The translations under genes were made by a program, and so were the position numbers. Under the pieces are notes generated by a model. It had not been told where the DNA came from, searched no databases, and worked only from the letters and a program-made list of their open reading frames with translations. A stretch of DNA of 64,000 bases from Dictyobacter formicarum (GTDB taxonomy: Bacteria > Chloroflexota > Ktedonobacteria > Ktedonobacterales > Ktedonobacteraceae): positions 70,743 through 134,742 of the forward strand of contig NZ_BNJJ01000023.1 in NCBI RefSeq assembly GCF_016587435.1, written 5' to 3'. Below are positions 55,458 to 63,975 of the stretch, piece after piece; position 1 is the stretch's first letter; each line of letters opens with the position of its first letter.

Positions 55458-56708
55458 TCAGGATGTCACTTGTTTTGCCTTCTTTATATAAACGTCGCCA
55501 GTACTCACATCTAGGACAAGAGTTGCGAGCGATGTAGATCCGGCAGAAGGATTAAGAGGCCCGTGGTAATTTACAGGTCCTCCATTATTTGTAACGGGAA
55601 TAGGAAAATCACTGTGGATGGCACCAACGTTTGTGTTGGCATCCAGCGTGACATTGGTATTGGCGGGCAGGGTGGCTGTAATGGTGCCGCTCTCATTGCG
55701 TAACATATAGCGGGCACTGGCCTGAGCATCGGCGGGCATAAACAAGAAGCCATCGAAGTTCACATTGCCCTGTCCAGTTTCGAGCTGAGAGCCATCCGCC
55801 ATGATGGCATGGGTGACATTGATATTGCCAGCCACGTTATGGAGTTTAAGAACGCCGCTGATCCCCGCCACCGTGACATCCCCTTTCGTGGCTTCTATAT
55901 CCACGGCCAGTGAAGGATGATCGGTCGTTTGAATGGCCGCCGCAGGGAGGGTGACCGTGAGATCAACCTGGTTATCCACCGGTTTGGGCAGGGTCACATT
56001 GATCAGCAGCACGTTATTAGCGTTTCCAGTCGTGGCGTTGCCGGTGGCGGTTGGAGTCGACTGTAGGTTTGAGCAACTGAGCGCTTTGCTGCTGGCGGTT
56101 GGAGGCTGGACCTCGACCGTCACCTGTTTGAAGAGGCTGGCAGCAGCCGTCTCATCGGTTGCCTGTACCGTCTTCAGAGCTGTAACTCTGGTTGTCGTGG
56201 CGGTTGGATCAACCCGCAGGTTTACATTACCAATCTTGTCACAGACCTGGATACTGGTGAATGGTCCTGCACCAGTATCTTGCGTAATCGTTTGTTTAAA
56301 TGGTTTAGTGGAGGGCAGACCTGGCAGACCGCTTAGATGGCCGCCGTTTTGGATTGAATTAATGCCCAGGATGACCAGCAGGGCTAGCACGCCAACAACC
56401 AGCAAGACACCGATGATGCAACCTGCTAACAAGGTGGGCCAGACACGTTGTTTGCGCACCGGGGTGATCTGGCGCACACGCCGTGGAGGTTGGCGCCGCG
56501 AGCGATCCGGAGGCACAGCGCGATATGGCCGTGAGCGAGGGGCATCTGGATGAGTCCTGCCAGGAACGCGGCGCGGCCGAGGCAGAGGCTCCTCGTAATC
56601 CTCATAGCCCTCATAGTCGTCTTCATAGATATAGCGATTCTCCACAAAATTATCCTCATCCTGAGGATGCCAGCCATTGTGGGAACGATTATTTCTTCCT
56701 CTGCCCAT
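55458..56708 (-). CDS. Membrane-anchored surface protein with DUF4097-like repeat domain
   Basis: 416 residues from the ATG at 56708, which overlaps the upstream MFS gene by 20 bp. A cytoplasmic segment of about 115 residues is rich in Asp/Glu/Tyr then Arg/Pro (YEDDYEGYEDYEEPLPRPRR). One membrane helix (about 120-145) is followed by an exported region with repeating beta-strand patterns (VAGISGVLKLHNVAGNINVT, TGQGNVNFDGFLF, NESGTITATLPANTNVTLDA) typical of DUF4097-type adhesin-like solenoids. Likely a surface-exposed or envelope-sensing protein. A divided promoter is unlikely; it is coupled to the exporter gene. Confidence 0.78.
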   Translation of the reverse strand: MGRGRNNRSHNGWHPQDEDNFVENRYIYEDDYEGYEDYEEPLPRPRRVPGRTHPDAPRSRPYRAVPPDRSRRQPPRRVRQITPVRKQRVWPTLLAGCIIGVLLVVGVLALLVILGINSIQNGGHLSGLPGLPSTKPFKQTITQDTGAGPFTSIQVCDKIGNVNLRVDPTATTTRVTALKTVQATDETAAASLFKQVTVEVQPPTASSKALSCSNLQSTPTATGNATTGNANNVLLINVTLPKPVDNQVDLTVTLPAAAIQTTDHPSLAVDIEATKGDVTVAGISGVLKLHNVAGNINVTHAIMADGSQLETGQGNVNFDGFLFMPADAQASARYMLRNESGTITATLPANTNVTLDANTNVGAIHSDFPIPVTNNGGPVNYHGPLNPSAGSTSLATLVLDVSTGDVYIKKAKQVTS

Positions 56709-58365
56709 AGCTGCTGCTTGCCTCGCTTTCCTGTACGTTGGGCTGATCAGTGTGAATATTAGAGAGCGTATCATCTGCATGCAGTCCCGGAAGAGTGCGC
56801 GACCGTCTCCCATCTAGAAAGAAGGCTGGAAGGCAGGCCAGCACACAGAGAATGCCAGCAGCCAGAAAAATACTGGTATAGACGGTATGTGCGGCGTCAG
56901 TGATATAGCGAAAGTAGAGGGCATTATAGGTCGGACTCAACGCGGGCACGGAGGCTGGCGCCTTAAAAAGAGCGACCAACTTGCGGAAGTGGGCAAGGCC
57001 CCAGGATGTCAGGGCTGCCAACCCCAGGATCATCCCGATCATGCGTGAGATCGTCACCACAGACGAGGCCATTCCCAGCTGTTGCTGACCCACTACATTG
57101 ACTGCTGTCGTACTGAGTGGAGCGATCACCAGTCCCAGGCCGAGTCCGCTGCTCAGCGCGCCAACAGTAATTAAGGTCCAATCGATCGTCAATGGCCAGA
57201 GATGCATCAGCCAGAAACCCAACGCAGCAAAGGCCAGTCCCAGTATCGCGGTCCAGCGGCAGGTCAGGCGCTGGCAGAGCCAGCCGCCCAGCAAGGCTCC
57301 TACAGGAATCAGAGCCGTCAGATGTAGCAGGGCCCAGCCACTCTGCATCGAATTCTGATCATAGACAGTAAGAAAAAAAATGGGGATATCGACCATGGCA
57401 ATGATCAGGGCGGCGCCAATCAAGAAACTGGCCAGCGTGGCTGCGCTAAAAGCTGCTTTGCGGAAGAGAGCCAGTTCCAGAACCGGCCACCGGCCGCGCC
57501 GGGCTAAGAAGTGTTCCAGTGCTATAAACGCACCCAGCAGCAACAGGGCAGCGACCACCAGGCCATAATTATTTTGTGCTTCTGTACTGCCAGTTAGCTC
57601 GGGTGTGGCAGTAAATTGCGTGGCCTCCTGTGCGAGGCCCAGGCTCATGCAGAGCAGGGCCGCACCCAGCACAAGGGAGCCTGGCCAATCGATGCGTCTG
57701 CCTGCGGAGAGGGAGTAGCCACTTTGCTGCCGGGATGGTACGAAGAGCAGGATCAGCACGAGGAGCAGGGCGACCAGCGGTAGATTGATATAAAAGATAG
57801 CAGGCCAGTTCCATTGCTGAACCACAAACGATCCATAAAGTGGACCCAGCATGCCGCCGGCCTCGGTAACCATGCCGACCAGTCCCAGCACAATGCCACG
57901 CCGCGCTACCCCATAGAAGTCTGCCGCCACCGCCATCGCCACTGGTACGACCGCGCCACCGCCAATCGCCTGGATGAAACGCGCCATAACTAACCAGACC
58001 AGTCCAGGATAGTTTGTATCGATGCCCAGGGGCTGCAAGAATGTCAATGGTAGCCGCTCGCCCAACTGCGGAGCCAGAGCACACAGCAGTGAGCCCAGCG
58101 CAAAAATACCCAGGCAGATAGTTAGAATAAGGCGACGCCCATAGAGGTCTGACACGCGGCCCATCAACGGCATCACAATCACATAGCCGAGTAAATAACC
58201 ACTGACCACCCAGGCTGCGCGATCCAGCAGCATCGGCGGCAGCTGCAGATCTGTAATGACCTGAGGCAATGCAGTTACCACGACGGTTTGATCCAGGGCT
58301 GTCAGAAAAACTGCGGCACAGACAGCGAACAAGGCCAGTGGTGCGGCATACCGTCTGGTAGTCAC
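56689..58365 (-). CDS. MFS multidrug exporter, DHA2 (EmrB/QacA) family
   Basis: 558 residues with about 14 helices. Motif A is present as MGRVSDLYGRR, and TALDQTVVVTALPQVITDL is the typical first helix. Motif C-like LGLVGMVTEAGGMLGPLYGS and PLSTTAVNVVGQQQLGMASS also fit. It exports small hydrophobic compounds with proton exchange. The gene is followed (20-bp overlap) by the surface protein and preceded by a lipoprotein gene 72 bp upstream on the same strand. No regulator of the TetR or MarR type is adjacent. Confidence 0.92.
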   Translation of the reverse strand: MTTRRYAAPLALFAVCAAVFLTALDQTVVVTALPQVITDLQLPPMLLDRAAWVVSGYLLGYVIVMPLMGRVSDLYGRRLILTICLGIFALGSLLCALAPQLGERLPLTFLQPLGIDTNYPGLVWLVMARFIQAIGGGAVVPVAMAVAADFYGVARRGIVLGLVGMVTEAGGMLGPLYGSFVVQQWNWPAIFYINLPLVALLLVLILLFVPSRQQSGYSLSAGRRIDWPGSLVLGAALLCMSLGLAQEATQFTATPELTGSTEAQNNYGLVVAALLLLGAFIALEHFLARRGRWPVLELALFRKAAFSAATLASFLIGAALIIAMVDIPIFFLTVYDQNSMQSGWALLHLTALIPVGALLGGWLCQRLTCRWTAILGLAFAALGFWLMHLWPLTIDWTLITVGALSSGLGLGLVIAPLSTTAVNVVGQQQLGMASSVVTISRMIGMILGLAALTSWGLAHFRKLVALFKAPASVPALSPTYNALYFRYITDAAHTVYTSIFLAAGILCVLACLPAFFLDGRRSRTLPGLHADDTLSNIHTDQPNVQESEASSSYGQRKK

Positions 58366-58437
58366 GGATCGTTTCCTCGCTTTCCTTCTCGTTTACAGTG
58401 ACGCTGTCATTGCTTGTCCATGTGTTGTGTGCTTGCC

Positions 58438-59166
58438 CTAAAGCTTCGGCTCCTGGATAGTGACTGCTTCATCGAATTGTGACAGCGTAAAAAGGCGCAA
58501 TGTCTGGGGTGTGTCACCTTGAATGACAACGCCCTGTATCTGAATCTGATAGGGCAGATAATCGCTTTGACCCACGCAGATATTGGTCGTGACATTGCCA
58601 TTGGGCGGTGTGTTTCCTCCAGTGATCGCGGCCAGGTAGCGAGTAGACAACCTGCCACTCAGATACCAGCAAGCATGATCATCGACCGAACTGGCGCTGG
58701 CATGACCGGGATGTTGCAAGTTTCCCAACATCGCGGGAACACCCGTATGTGCATCGGCAAGGGTGCGCGGATCCAGCAAATCGTTGGTGCGTTTCCAATT
58801 GCCAGTAATGGGGTCAGTATAATATTCTCTATCCCCAACGGCCAGGATATGTACCTGGATAGCGGTATTATTCACCACGCCATCGGCCTGAGCCTGAAGT
58901 TTCTCCGGGAGCACAATATCCCCATCGGCCTTTGTAACCAGCATAGAATCGCCAGCACCCGAGCCAGGATGCTCGGTGGACAAATGAAAATGATAGGACT
59001 TTACCTGCTGAATAGCATGTTGGGCCCGACTAATCAAAGTGTTGGTAGCTGGCGGAGAGGATGTGCCCCCCGTAGTGCCGCATGCGGCCTCAACAAGCAG
59101 CATAAGAACGAGCAGGGTCCCGCTGACCAGGAATGGTGGGAACAATGGTCTTCCCTGTTTGCGCAT
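58438..59166 (-). CDS. LppX/LprG-like lipoprotein
   Basis: 242 residues. The signal peptide ends at the lipobox LVEAAC (Cys at about 29), so the mature protein is anchored to the outer face of the membrane. The rest is a beta-rich domain of the LppX/LprAFG type: KSYHFHLSTEHPGSG, ADGDIVLPEKLQAQADGVVN and LPYQIQIQGVVIQGD. These proteins have a half-barrel that can hold lipids and in mycobacteria partner with MFS exporters of the P55 type. An MFS exporter gene follows here too, on the same strand, which suggests a conserved pairing. Confidence 0.82.
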   Translation of the reverse strand: MRKQGRPLFPPFLVSGTLLVLMLLVEAACGTTGGTSSPPATNTLISRAQHAIQQVKSYHFHLSTEHPGSGAGDSMLVTKADGDIVLPEKLQAQADGVVNNTAIQVHILAVGDREYYTDPITGNWKRTNDLLDPRTLADAHTGVPAMLGNLQHPGHASASSVDDHACWYLSGRLSTRYLAAITGGNTPPNGNVTTNICVGQSDYLPYQIQIQGVVIQGDTPQTLRLFTLSQFDEAVTIQEPKL

Positions 59167-59251
59167 GGATAGAAAAACTCCTCGTGGAATAGGATGTTGC
59201 TTATTGAGAGCATTCTGACTATCTATTGTACCATATGGGGAGGCGTTTTCA

Positions 59252-59426
59252 TGCGTGGAGGGGAGATCGGGCGCGAGGTCCGAACTTACGAGGGGACGTT
59301 GTCGTGTGCGGAGGGAGAAATCGGGGGCAAGCCCCGAACCTATGGGAGGGTATCGTGTATGGAGGGAGAAATCGGGGGCAAGCCCCGAACCTATGGGAGG
59401 GTATCGTGTATGGAGGGAGAAATCGG
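59252..59426 (+). repeat. 51-bp tandem repeat, about 3.4 copies
   Basis: Copies begin at about 59252 (diverged), 59303, 59354 and 59405 (partial). The unit contains GGAGGGAGAAATCGGGGGC, AAGCCCCGAACCTATGGG and AGGGTAT; the copies at 59303 and 59354 are almost identical. The core, read backwards, is CATAGGTTCGGGGCTTGCCC, the end sequence of the TAGGTTCG elements. The length is a multiple of three, so a frame stays open on the plus strand, but it lies between two leftward genes and is probably not coding. It is followed by a GC stem at 59424-59449. Confidence 0.85.
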
Positions 59427-59449
59427 ACGTCCGCGTATGCGGACGTCCG
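59424..59449. repeat. GC hairpin with GTAT loop
   Basis: CGGACGTCCGC and GCGGACGTCCG form an 11-bp stem with loop GTAT, the same loop as the stem at 14962-14989. It is six bases past the stop of the leftward YihY gene and may end its transcript. Confidence 0.7.
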
Positions 59450-59454
59450 TATGC

Positions 59455-60420
59455 TTAGCTGCTGTGGCTGGCGCGGGTAACGAAATCGTTGGGTGTTGGT
59501 GGAATATTTTCGACAAAGTATGCATTCACGGTGGCGCCAATCAGGGTCACCAACGAAATGATATAGAAGAAAATCAAAAAGATCAGCGCAAAAGCAATCT
59601 GGCTAACGATGCCGCTGGCGTATGTCCGCGTGTAGATTGGGAACAGAATAAGTCCGATTTGCAGCACAATGGCGGCAACAATTGAGCCCAGAACACTGGC
59701 GCGCAGGCGATTCTTTATCATACCTTTGCGGTTAGGTATAAAGGTATAGATGATCTCGAACAGTACAAATGAGACTAGCAAGCTACTGATAATGCCAGCA
59801 ATTTTGTTGAGCATGCTGGCACTTGAACTTATCGGTGTATTCTGCAGGATGCTCACCAGTTGCTCTGGTATCATGGATGTCAGCACTAGCAGCGGGGTCA
59901 ATACCATAAACACCAGCACCATAATGATTGCCAGCATATTTTTCTGTTTGGCTGGGCGTTGTGGAACACGATAGATAATATCAAAGCACGCCTCAAGTAA
60001 AGTAAACAGGCGTGAACCAAAGAAGATAGCCGCAATCACGCTAACTACAATCCAGATGCCGGAAGTTTGTGAAAATTTCTGCAGGGCAGAAGCTGTAATT
60101 TGCGTAGGGAGGATCTGTGGTGGCATCGTACCCTGTAAATGTTTGATAAACTGATCCCGTGCGTGGCCATTAAGTGAGCCGATGAGGCTACCAACGATCG
60201 CCACCAGTAGCATTCCCAATGGGATCACCGAAGTGACCAGGCCGAAGGTCAGAGCTTGCGTTAGATGGAGAGACCAATCATGATAAAATTTCTTAAAGAA
60301 ATTTTTGGTGTCCTTCGTGCCCTCTTGAATGGTCTGGCTGGCATCAGAAGCCATCTCGCGGGTTTTCTCTTTAGCCGCCTGGTTTGAAGATTGCCCAGGC
60401 GCCGGTCGAGTAGAGGCCAT
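59455..60420 (-). CDS. YihY/BrkB-family inner membrane protein
   Basis: 321 residues from the ATG at 60420, with GGAGG seven bases upstream. About six membrane helices from residue 55 onward; the helices around residues 125-150 and 180-205 and the motif RVPQRPAKQKNMLAIIMVLV fit the YihY/BrkB family (once called ribonuclease BN by mistake). The N-terminal 45 residues are polar and Gln/Lys/Thr-rich. The family's role is uncertain, with proposed links to transport. The 51-bp repeat array lies at its 3' end. Confidence 0.88.
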   Translation of the reverse strand: MASTRPAPGQSSNQAAKEKTREMASDASQTIQEGTKDTKNFFKKFYHDWSLHLTQALTFGLVTSVIPLGMLLVAIVGSLIGSLNGHARDQFIKHLQGTMPPQILPTQITASALQKFSQTSGIWIVVSVIAAIFFGSRLFTLLEACFDIIYRVPQRPAKQKNMLAIIMVLVFMVLTPLLVLTSMIPEQLVSILQNTPISSSASMLNKIAGIISSLLVSFVLFEIIYTFIPNRKGMIKNRLRASVLGSIVAAIVLQIGLILFPIYTRTYASGIVSQIAFALIFLIFFYIISLVTLIGATVNAYFVENIPPTPNDFVTRASHSS

Positions 60421-60799
60421 TATTATTCCTCCATTGTGTGCCATGCGTAATAATCCATTTAAGGAGTAGCATTGTACATGGCTTGTTAATTGGATCGCCG
60501 TAGAAATTTCAAGTATATTGATGTGGTAATTAACTTTGACTTAACAATAATTTCACGGTTGAACTTGTTTAATCGCTTCAAGCTCTCTCTTAAGAAGCAA
60601 CCTTTTCAATATTTTCGCCACACGTTATAATATGGTGAATTGCAACAATCATAAACGCCGCTTGAGCGTGCATCACTCAGCAGTTATACCATGGCAGTTC
60701 AGGGAGACATGCCGGCCTCCCAGGCGCCTGCGCTCATTTAATTGGATAGCATGCATGCCATTGATGACAAACAATAGGTTGCGTAGGAGCAATACATAT
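60421..60799. other. Divergent promoter region
   Basis: About 380 bp between the leftward YihY gene and the rightward hydrolase gene. AT-rich centre (60480-60640), no hairpin element, no gene. It should hold both promoters; none was located with confidence. Confidence 0.4.
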
Positions 60800-61720
60800 A
60801 TGGCCAATGTCGAGGAATCACATTTTCTGATCCGCTTCTGGGGAGTGCGCGGAAGTTATCCAACTCCTGGTCCCCACACGCTGCGCCATGGTGGAAATAC
60901 ATCCTGTGTTGAGATTCAGGCTGGAGGGCATACACTTATTTTTGATGCTGGCAGTGGTATTATCGGCCTGGGGTCAGCACTGATGCAGCAGATCGAGCCG
61001 CAAACTGCATGCAATGTGGCTTTATTTATCACCCATGGGCATGGCGATCACCTGATAGGTTTCCCATTTTTCTCGCCACTCTTTGATGCCCGTACCAATC
61101 TCCATCTCTTTGGCCCCCAGCTGGCTGGACATAATATTGAAGATCTGATCGTGCCACTGATGTCTCCACCTTATTTTCCGGTAGATGTGCGCCAGTTGCC
61201 ATCAAGGCGCACATTTCATACTATCGTAGATGAACAATGTATCAGCTGGTCGCAAGGCAAGCCAGATCCAGGGGTAACTCTCAGCACGGAGACCATGTCA
61301 GAGAAGTCAGACGAAGAGCCCAGAGTGCTAGCCAGATTTACTACCAGTCACCCATTGAATGGTGCTATTATTTATCGTATAGAGTATAAAGGGCGAGCGG
61401 TAGTGTACGCTACAGACGTTGAATGGCGTAATGGGATAGAGCAAAATCTGCTAGATTTCATTGAAGGCGCGGACCTATTGATTCACGATGCGCAATACAC
61501 AACCTCTGATTATCAGAATGATAAGCAAGGATTTGGCCATAGTACAGTCCTGATGGCGACCGAAGTCGCGCGCCTGGCGCATGCTAAAGAACTGATCCTG
61601 TTTCACCATGAACCAACCTATGATGATAATCAATTGGATATGATGGAAGCGGATGCCCGTGCACATTTTGCACGGACGCGTTCCGCCTGCGAAGGTATGG
61701 AAATCGACCTGCTAGCTTGA
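60800..61720 (+). CDS. Metallo-beta-lactamase-fold hydrolase
   Basis: 306 residues from the ATG at 60800 (AGGAG ten bases upstream); the frame extends to 60632 without a good start. RFWGVRGSYPTPGP and HGGNTSCVEI open the protein, FITHGHGDHLIGFPFF carries the HxHxDH zinc motif (about 77-82), and IHDAQYT and FGHST and FHHEPTYDD give the later metal ligands. The fold resembles PhnP/RNase Z-type phosphodiesterases. A linked receptor or cyclic nucleotide domain is absent. Substrate unknown. Confidence 0.9.
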   Translation: MANVEESHFLIRFWGVRGSYPTPGPHTLRHGGNTSCVEIQAGGHTLIFDAGSGIIGLGSALMQQIEPQTACNVALFITHGHGDHLIGFPFFSPLFDARTNLHLFGPQLAGHNIEDLIVPLMSPPYFPVDVRQLPSRRTFHTIVDEQCISWSQGKPDPGVTLSTETMSEKSDEEPRVLARFTTSHPLNGAIIYRIEYKGRAVVYATDVEWRNGIEQNLLDFIEGADLLIHDAQYTTSDYQNDKQGFGHSTVLMATEVARLAHAKELILFHHEPTYDDNQLDMMEADARAHFARTRSACEGMEIDLLA

Positions 61721-61736
61721 AAGAACGAGTGAGTGA

Positions 61737-62456
61737 ATGATAGACGTAATCTTATCGCTAATGATAATCCTCTCTTTTTTAGGAGCGATTATTCTGCATG
61801 AGTGGGCCCATGCCCAGATGGCTTCCTGGCTAGGGGACCATTCGTCGGGTACGCTGGAGCGCAAGAGTTTGAGGCTGGGCCTACACATTGATCCAGTTGG
61901 CACATTAATGTGCGTAATCCTCGCCTTTCAATCGTTTTCTGGACTGGGCTGGGGACGCCCGGTCAAGCCAGATCCCTGGAAGATGAAGGTTGGTGCCAAC
62001 ACGGGCGTACTACTGGTTGCTTGCGCGGGTCCAATTTTTAGCCTGATTGTTGGATTGGCCATCGCTGCCCTGATGCGCCTGCTGATTCCGATCACGGACG
62101 GCAATATCGCGCTCAACTTTGTGATGAAACTGCTCTCAGTTTTTGCCACCGTCAATGTAAGCCTGGCCATCTTTAACATCATTCCCCTTTATCCACTGGA
62201 TGGATATCAGATCGTCTACACGCTTCTCCCCAGTAAGCAAGCTGTCCAATTCTCACGCTCGGCTGCTTACGGACCTTTTATTATTTTAATTGTGTTCTTC
62301 TTCTTGCCGTTTCTGGCACAATTCTCGGGTTTAGGTGACTTCCCACTGTTCCGCCTGGCCTTTTATATTCAACTGGCCGCTATGATCCTGACCTCATTGG
62401 CGGCGGGAATGCCATTGGATGGCTATTATTACTATGGCCACTTGATCTTTCACTAA
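61737..62456 (+). CDS. Site-2 protease family (M50) membrane peptidase
   Basis: 239 residues with about six helices. The zinc motif HEWAH is at residues 21-25 in the first helix, and the third ligand lies in NIIPLYPLDGYQIVYTLL, the M50 NxxPxxPLDG motif. GRPVKPDPWKMKVGAN matches the family membrane-proximal loop. It cleaves other membrane proteins within the bilayer. The gene starts 16 bp after the hydrolase stop and is followed by the HD hydrolase and scpA, so the four are probably one operon; ScpA neighbours of this kind (M50 peptidase) are common in Gram-positive relatives. Confidence 0.92.
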   Translation: MIDVILSLMIILSFLGAIILHEWAHAQMASWLGDHSSGTLERKSLRLGLHIDPVGTLMCVILAFQSFSGLGWGRPVKPDPWKMKVGANTGVLLVACAGPIFSLIVGLAIAALMRLLIPITDGNIALNFVMKLLSVFATVNVSLAIFNIIPLYPLDGYQIVYTLLPSKQAVQFSRSAAYGPFIILIVFFFLPFLAQFSGLGDFPLFRLAFYIQLAAMILTSLAAGMPLDGYYYYGHLIFH

Positions 62457-62461
62457 TAGAT

Positions 62462-63001
62462 ATGCGAAGTACACCACTGTTTACAACCATACAATATCGT
62501 TTGGGGCAGGTACGCCAGCAGCTAGGCTTTGAGTCACCTCTGAGCATGGCTGATTACGCCGAAGTCGAGCGCTGGCTACCAGTCTCAGCCTATGCCCTGT
62601 TTCGCACCATGACGGTCGCGGACCAACAGCATAGTCTGCGCGTTTGTCGGGGTCTACAAGAGCGGGGTTGTCAGGAGCGAGATATGCTGGCGGCCGCCTT
62701 GCTACATGATGTTGGCAAAGCCGAGGGACGCGTTCCTTTCTGGACGCGCCCAACGATTGTGCTGGGGAAACGCTTGATGCCAGCCCTCTTACAGCGTAGC
62801 GTATTGCCTCCCGAGCAGATCGAATATAGTCAGGGTCCCCGATGGCGCCGTTCACTCAGTTATGCCTGGTACCATGCGGAAGTAGGAGCGCTGCTCGCCG
62901 CGGCCGCCGGTTTGTCAGAGCGTGCCGTACTCTATATTCGCACCCATCACCAGCCCCACGGTCCCGCAGCAGAGCTACACCAGGTTGACGAGGTATCTTG
63001 A
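62462..63001 (+). CDS. HD-domain phosphohydrolase
   Basis: 179 residues with an HD domain: the metal pair is in LLHDVGKAEG (about residue 80), preceded by HSLRVCRGLQERGC and followed by HAEVGALLAAAAGLSERAVL and THHQPHG. The domain is compact, fitting a small nucleotide phosphohydrolase rather than a large (p)ppGpp enzyme. It lies five bases after the M50 gene and its stop shares bases with the scpA start (TGATG), so it is translationally coupled to scpA. Confidence 0.85.
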   Translation: MRSTPLFTTIQYRLGQVRQQLGFESPLSMADYAEVERWLPVSAYALFRTMTVADQQHSLRVCRGLQERGCQERDMLAAALLHDVGKAEGRVPFWTRPTIVLGKRLMPALLQRSVLPPEQIEYSQGPRWRRSLSYAWYHAEVGALLAAAAGLSERAVLYIRTHHQPHGPAAELHQVDEVS

Positions 63002-63846
63002 TGCCAGCAGAACGAATTACCAGTGGACCAGCCGTGCTCATGGCGGAGCAGCAAGAGCGCCAGGACCGCTACGTAGTCCACCTACCAGTTTTTGAAGGTC
63101 CCCTTGATCTACTGCTACACCTGATCGAAAAACGGCAAATGGAGATCACCGCCATCTCACTGGTCGAGGTTACCGATCAATACCTGGCTCAGATTCACGC
63201 CTGGGAAGCACAAAATGCTCTTCCTCTAGCCAACATGGCGGCTTTCATCTCGATTGCCGCGCGTCTGCTGTTTATTAAATCTCAAAGCCTTCTGCCCCAG
63301 GCGCCGCGTGAACAGAGTGCCGCCGAGGGCGATAGCGTTGCCCTGGTAAATGAACTACAGCAGCACCTGGCCGAATACAAGCTAGCCAAAGACATTGCCC
63401 GGACCTTGCGGCAGCGCGAAGAGCAGGGTCTGCAGACATATAGCCGGTCAAGCCTGCTGGCTGGGATCGAAGCCCAGCTGGCCTGGACGCCTCCCACCTT
63501 AACAGGATTAGAGGCACAGATGCTCGCGCGTTCGTTTCAGAGGCTGCTGGAACTCAAAGGCAAAGAGCCCGCCGCAGGAACAGAACTGTTGCCGGTGTCC
63601 CGTGTACGTGTCAGCGAACGCATCAATGAAATCCGCGACCGCCTCACCGAGCAACCGAGCGTTCAGCTCTCAGAGATCCTCGAACACGAAACCTCGCGCC
63701 TGGTTATCATCGTCACCTTTATCGCCGTCCTCGAACTCTGGAAATGGGAACGCATCAATATCCAGCAAGACACCCTGATGGGGCCCATTCTTCTCACGCG
63801 CGGCTCCCTGTGGTCCGAGGAATGGCTCGAAATGGTTGATGACTAG
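63001..63846 (+). CDS. scpA: Segregation and condensation protein A
   Basis: 281 residues from the ATG at 63001, overlapping the previous stop in TGATG. The N-terminal part has the kleisin hallmark LPVFEGPLDLLLHLIEK, then AISLVEVTDQYLAQ and AAFISIAARLLFIKSQSLLP. The C-terminal winged helix ends in VIIVTFIAVLELWKWERI. ScpA bridges the SMC heads and partners with ScpB; scpB is not in the window. It acts in chromosome condensation and segregation. A strong hairpin follows right after the stop. Confidence 0.95.
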   Translation: MPAERITSGPAVLMAEQQERQDRYVVHLPVFEGPLDLLLHLIEKRQMEITAISLVEVTDQYLAQIHAWEAQNALPLANMAAFISIAARLLFIKSQSLLPQAPREQSAAEGDSVALVNELQQHLAEYKLAKDIARTLRQREEQGLQTYSRSSLLAGIEAQLAWTPPTLTGLEAQMLARSFQRLLELKGKEPAAGTELLPVSRVRVSERINEIRDRLTEQPSVQLSEILEHETSRLVIIVTFIAVLELWKWERINIQQDTLMGPILLTRGSLWSEEWLEMVDD

Positions 63847-63883
63847 CCTGCCAGCAGTGCCAGGGACTGGCACTGCTGGCAGG
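63847..63883. terminator. 17-bp perfect hairpin after scpA
   Basis: CCTGCCAGCAGTGCCAG pairs exactly with 63867-63883 around GGA, starting directly after the scpA stop. It is not followed by a strong T run (GCTTTCCTCTT), so termination may be incomplete, or the stem may protect the 3' end. Confidence 0.75.
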
Positions 63884-63939
63884 GCTTTCCTCTTGCACCC
63901 CTGCTGTTGAGAATTGGAAAGCCGTGGCACGGTTGGCAT

Positions 63940-63975
63940 AAAACTTGACAGTATATGGCTCAAGTTTTATACTGT
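63940..63975 (+). promoter_or_regulatory. Consensus promoter with interleaved dyads
   Basis: TTGACA (63945-63950) and TATACT (63968-63973) are separated by exactly 17 bases, a near-consensus sigma-70-type promoter pointing right. Two dyads interlock over it: AAAACTTGA (63940-63948) with TCAAGTTTT (63960-63968), and ACAGTATA (63948-63955) with TATACTGT (63968-63975). This looks like an operator overlapping the -35 and -10 boxes. The controlled gene lies beyond the window. Confidence 0.65.

Noticed and set aside
59252..59426. Possible CRISPR array because of regular 51-bp repeats
   Set aside because: The repeats are head to tail without unique spacers, and no cas genes occur in the window.
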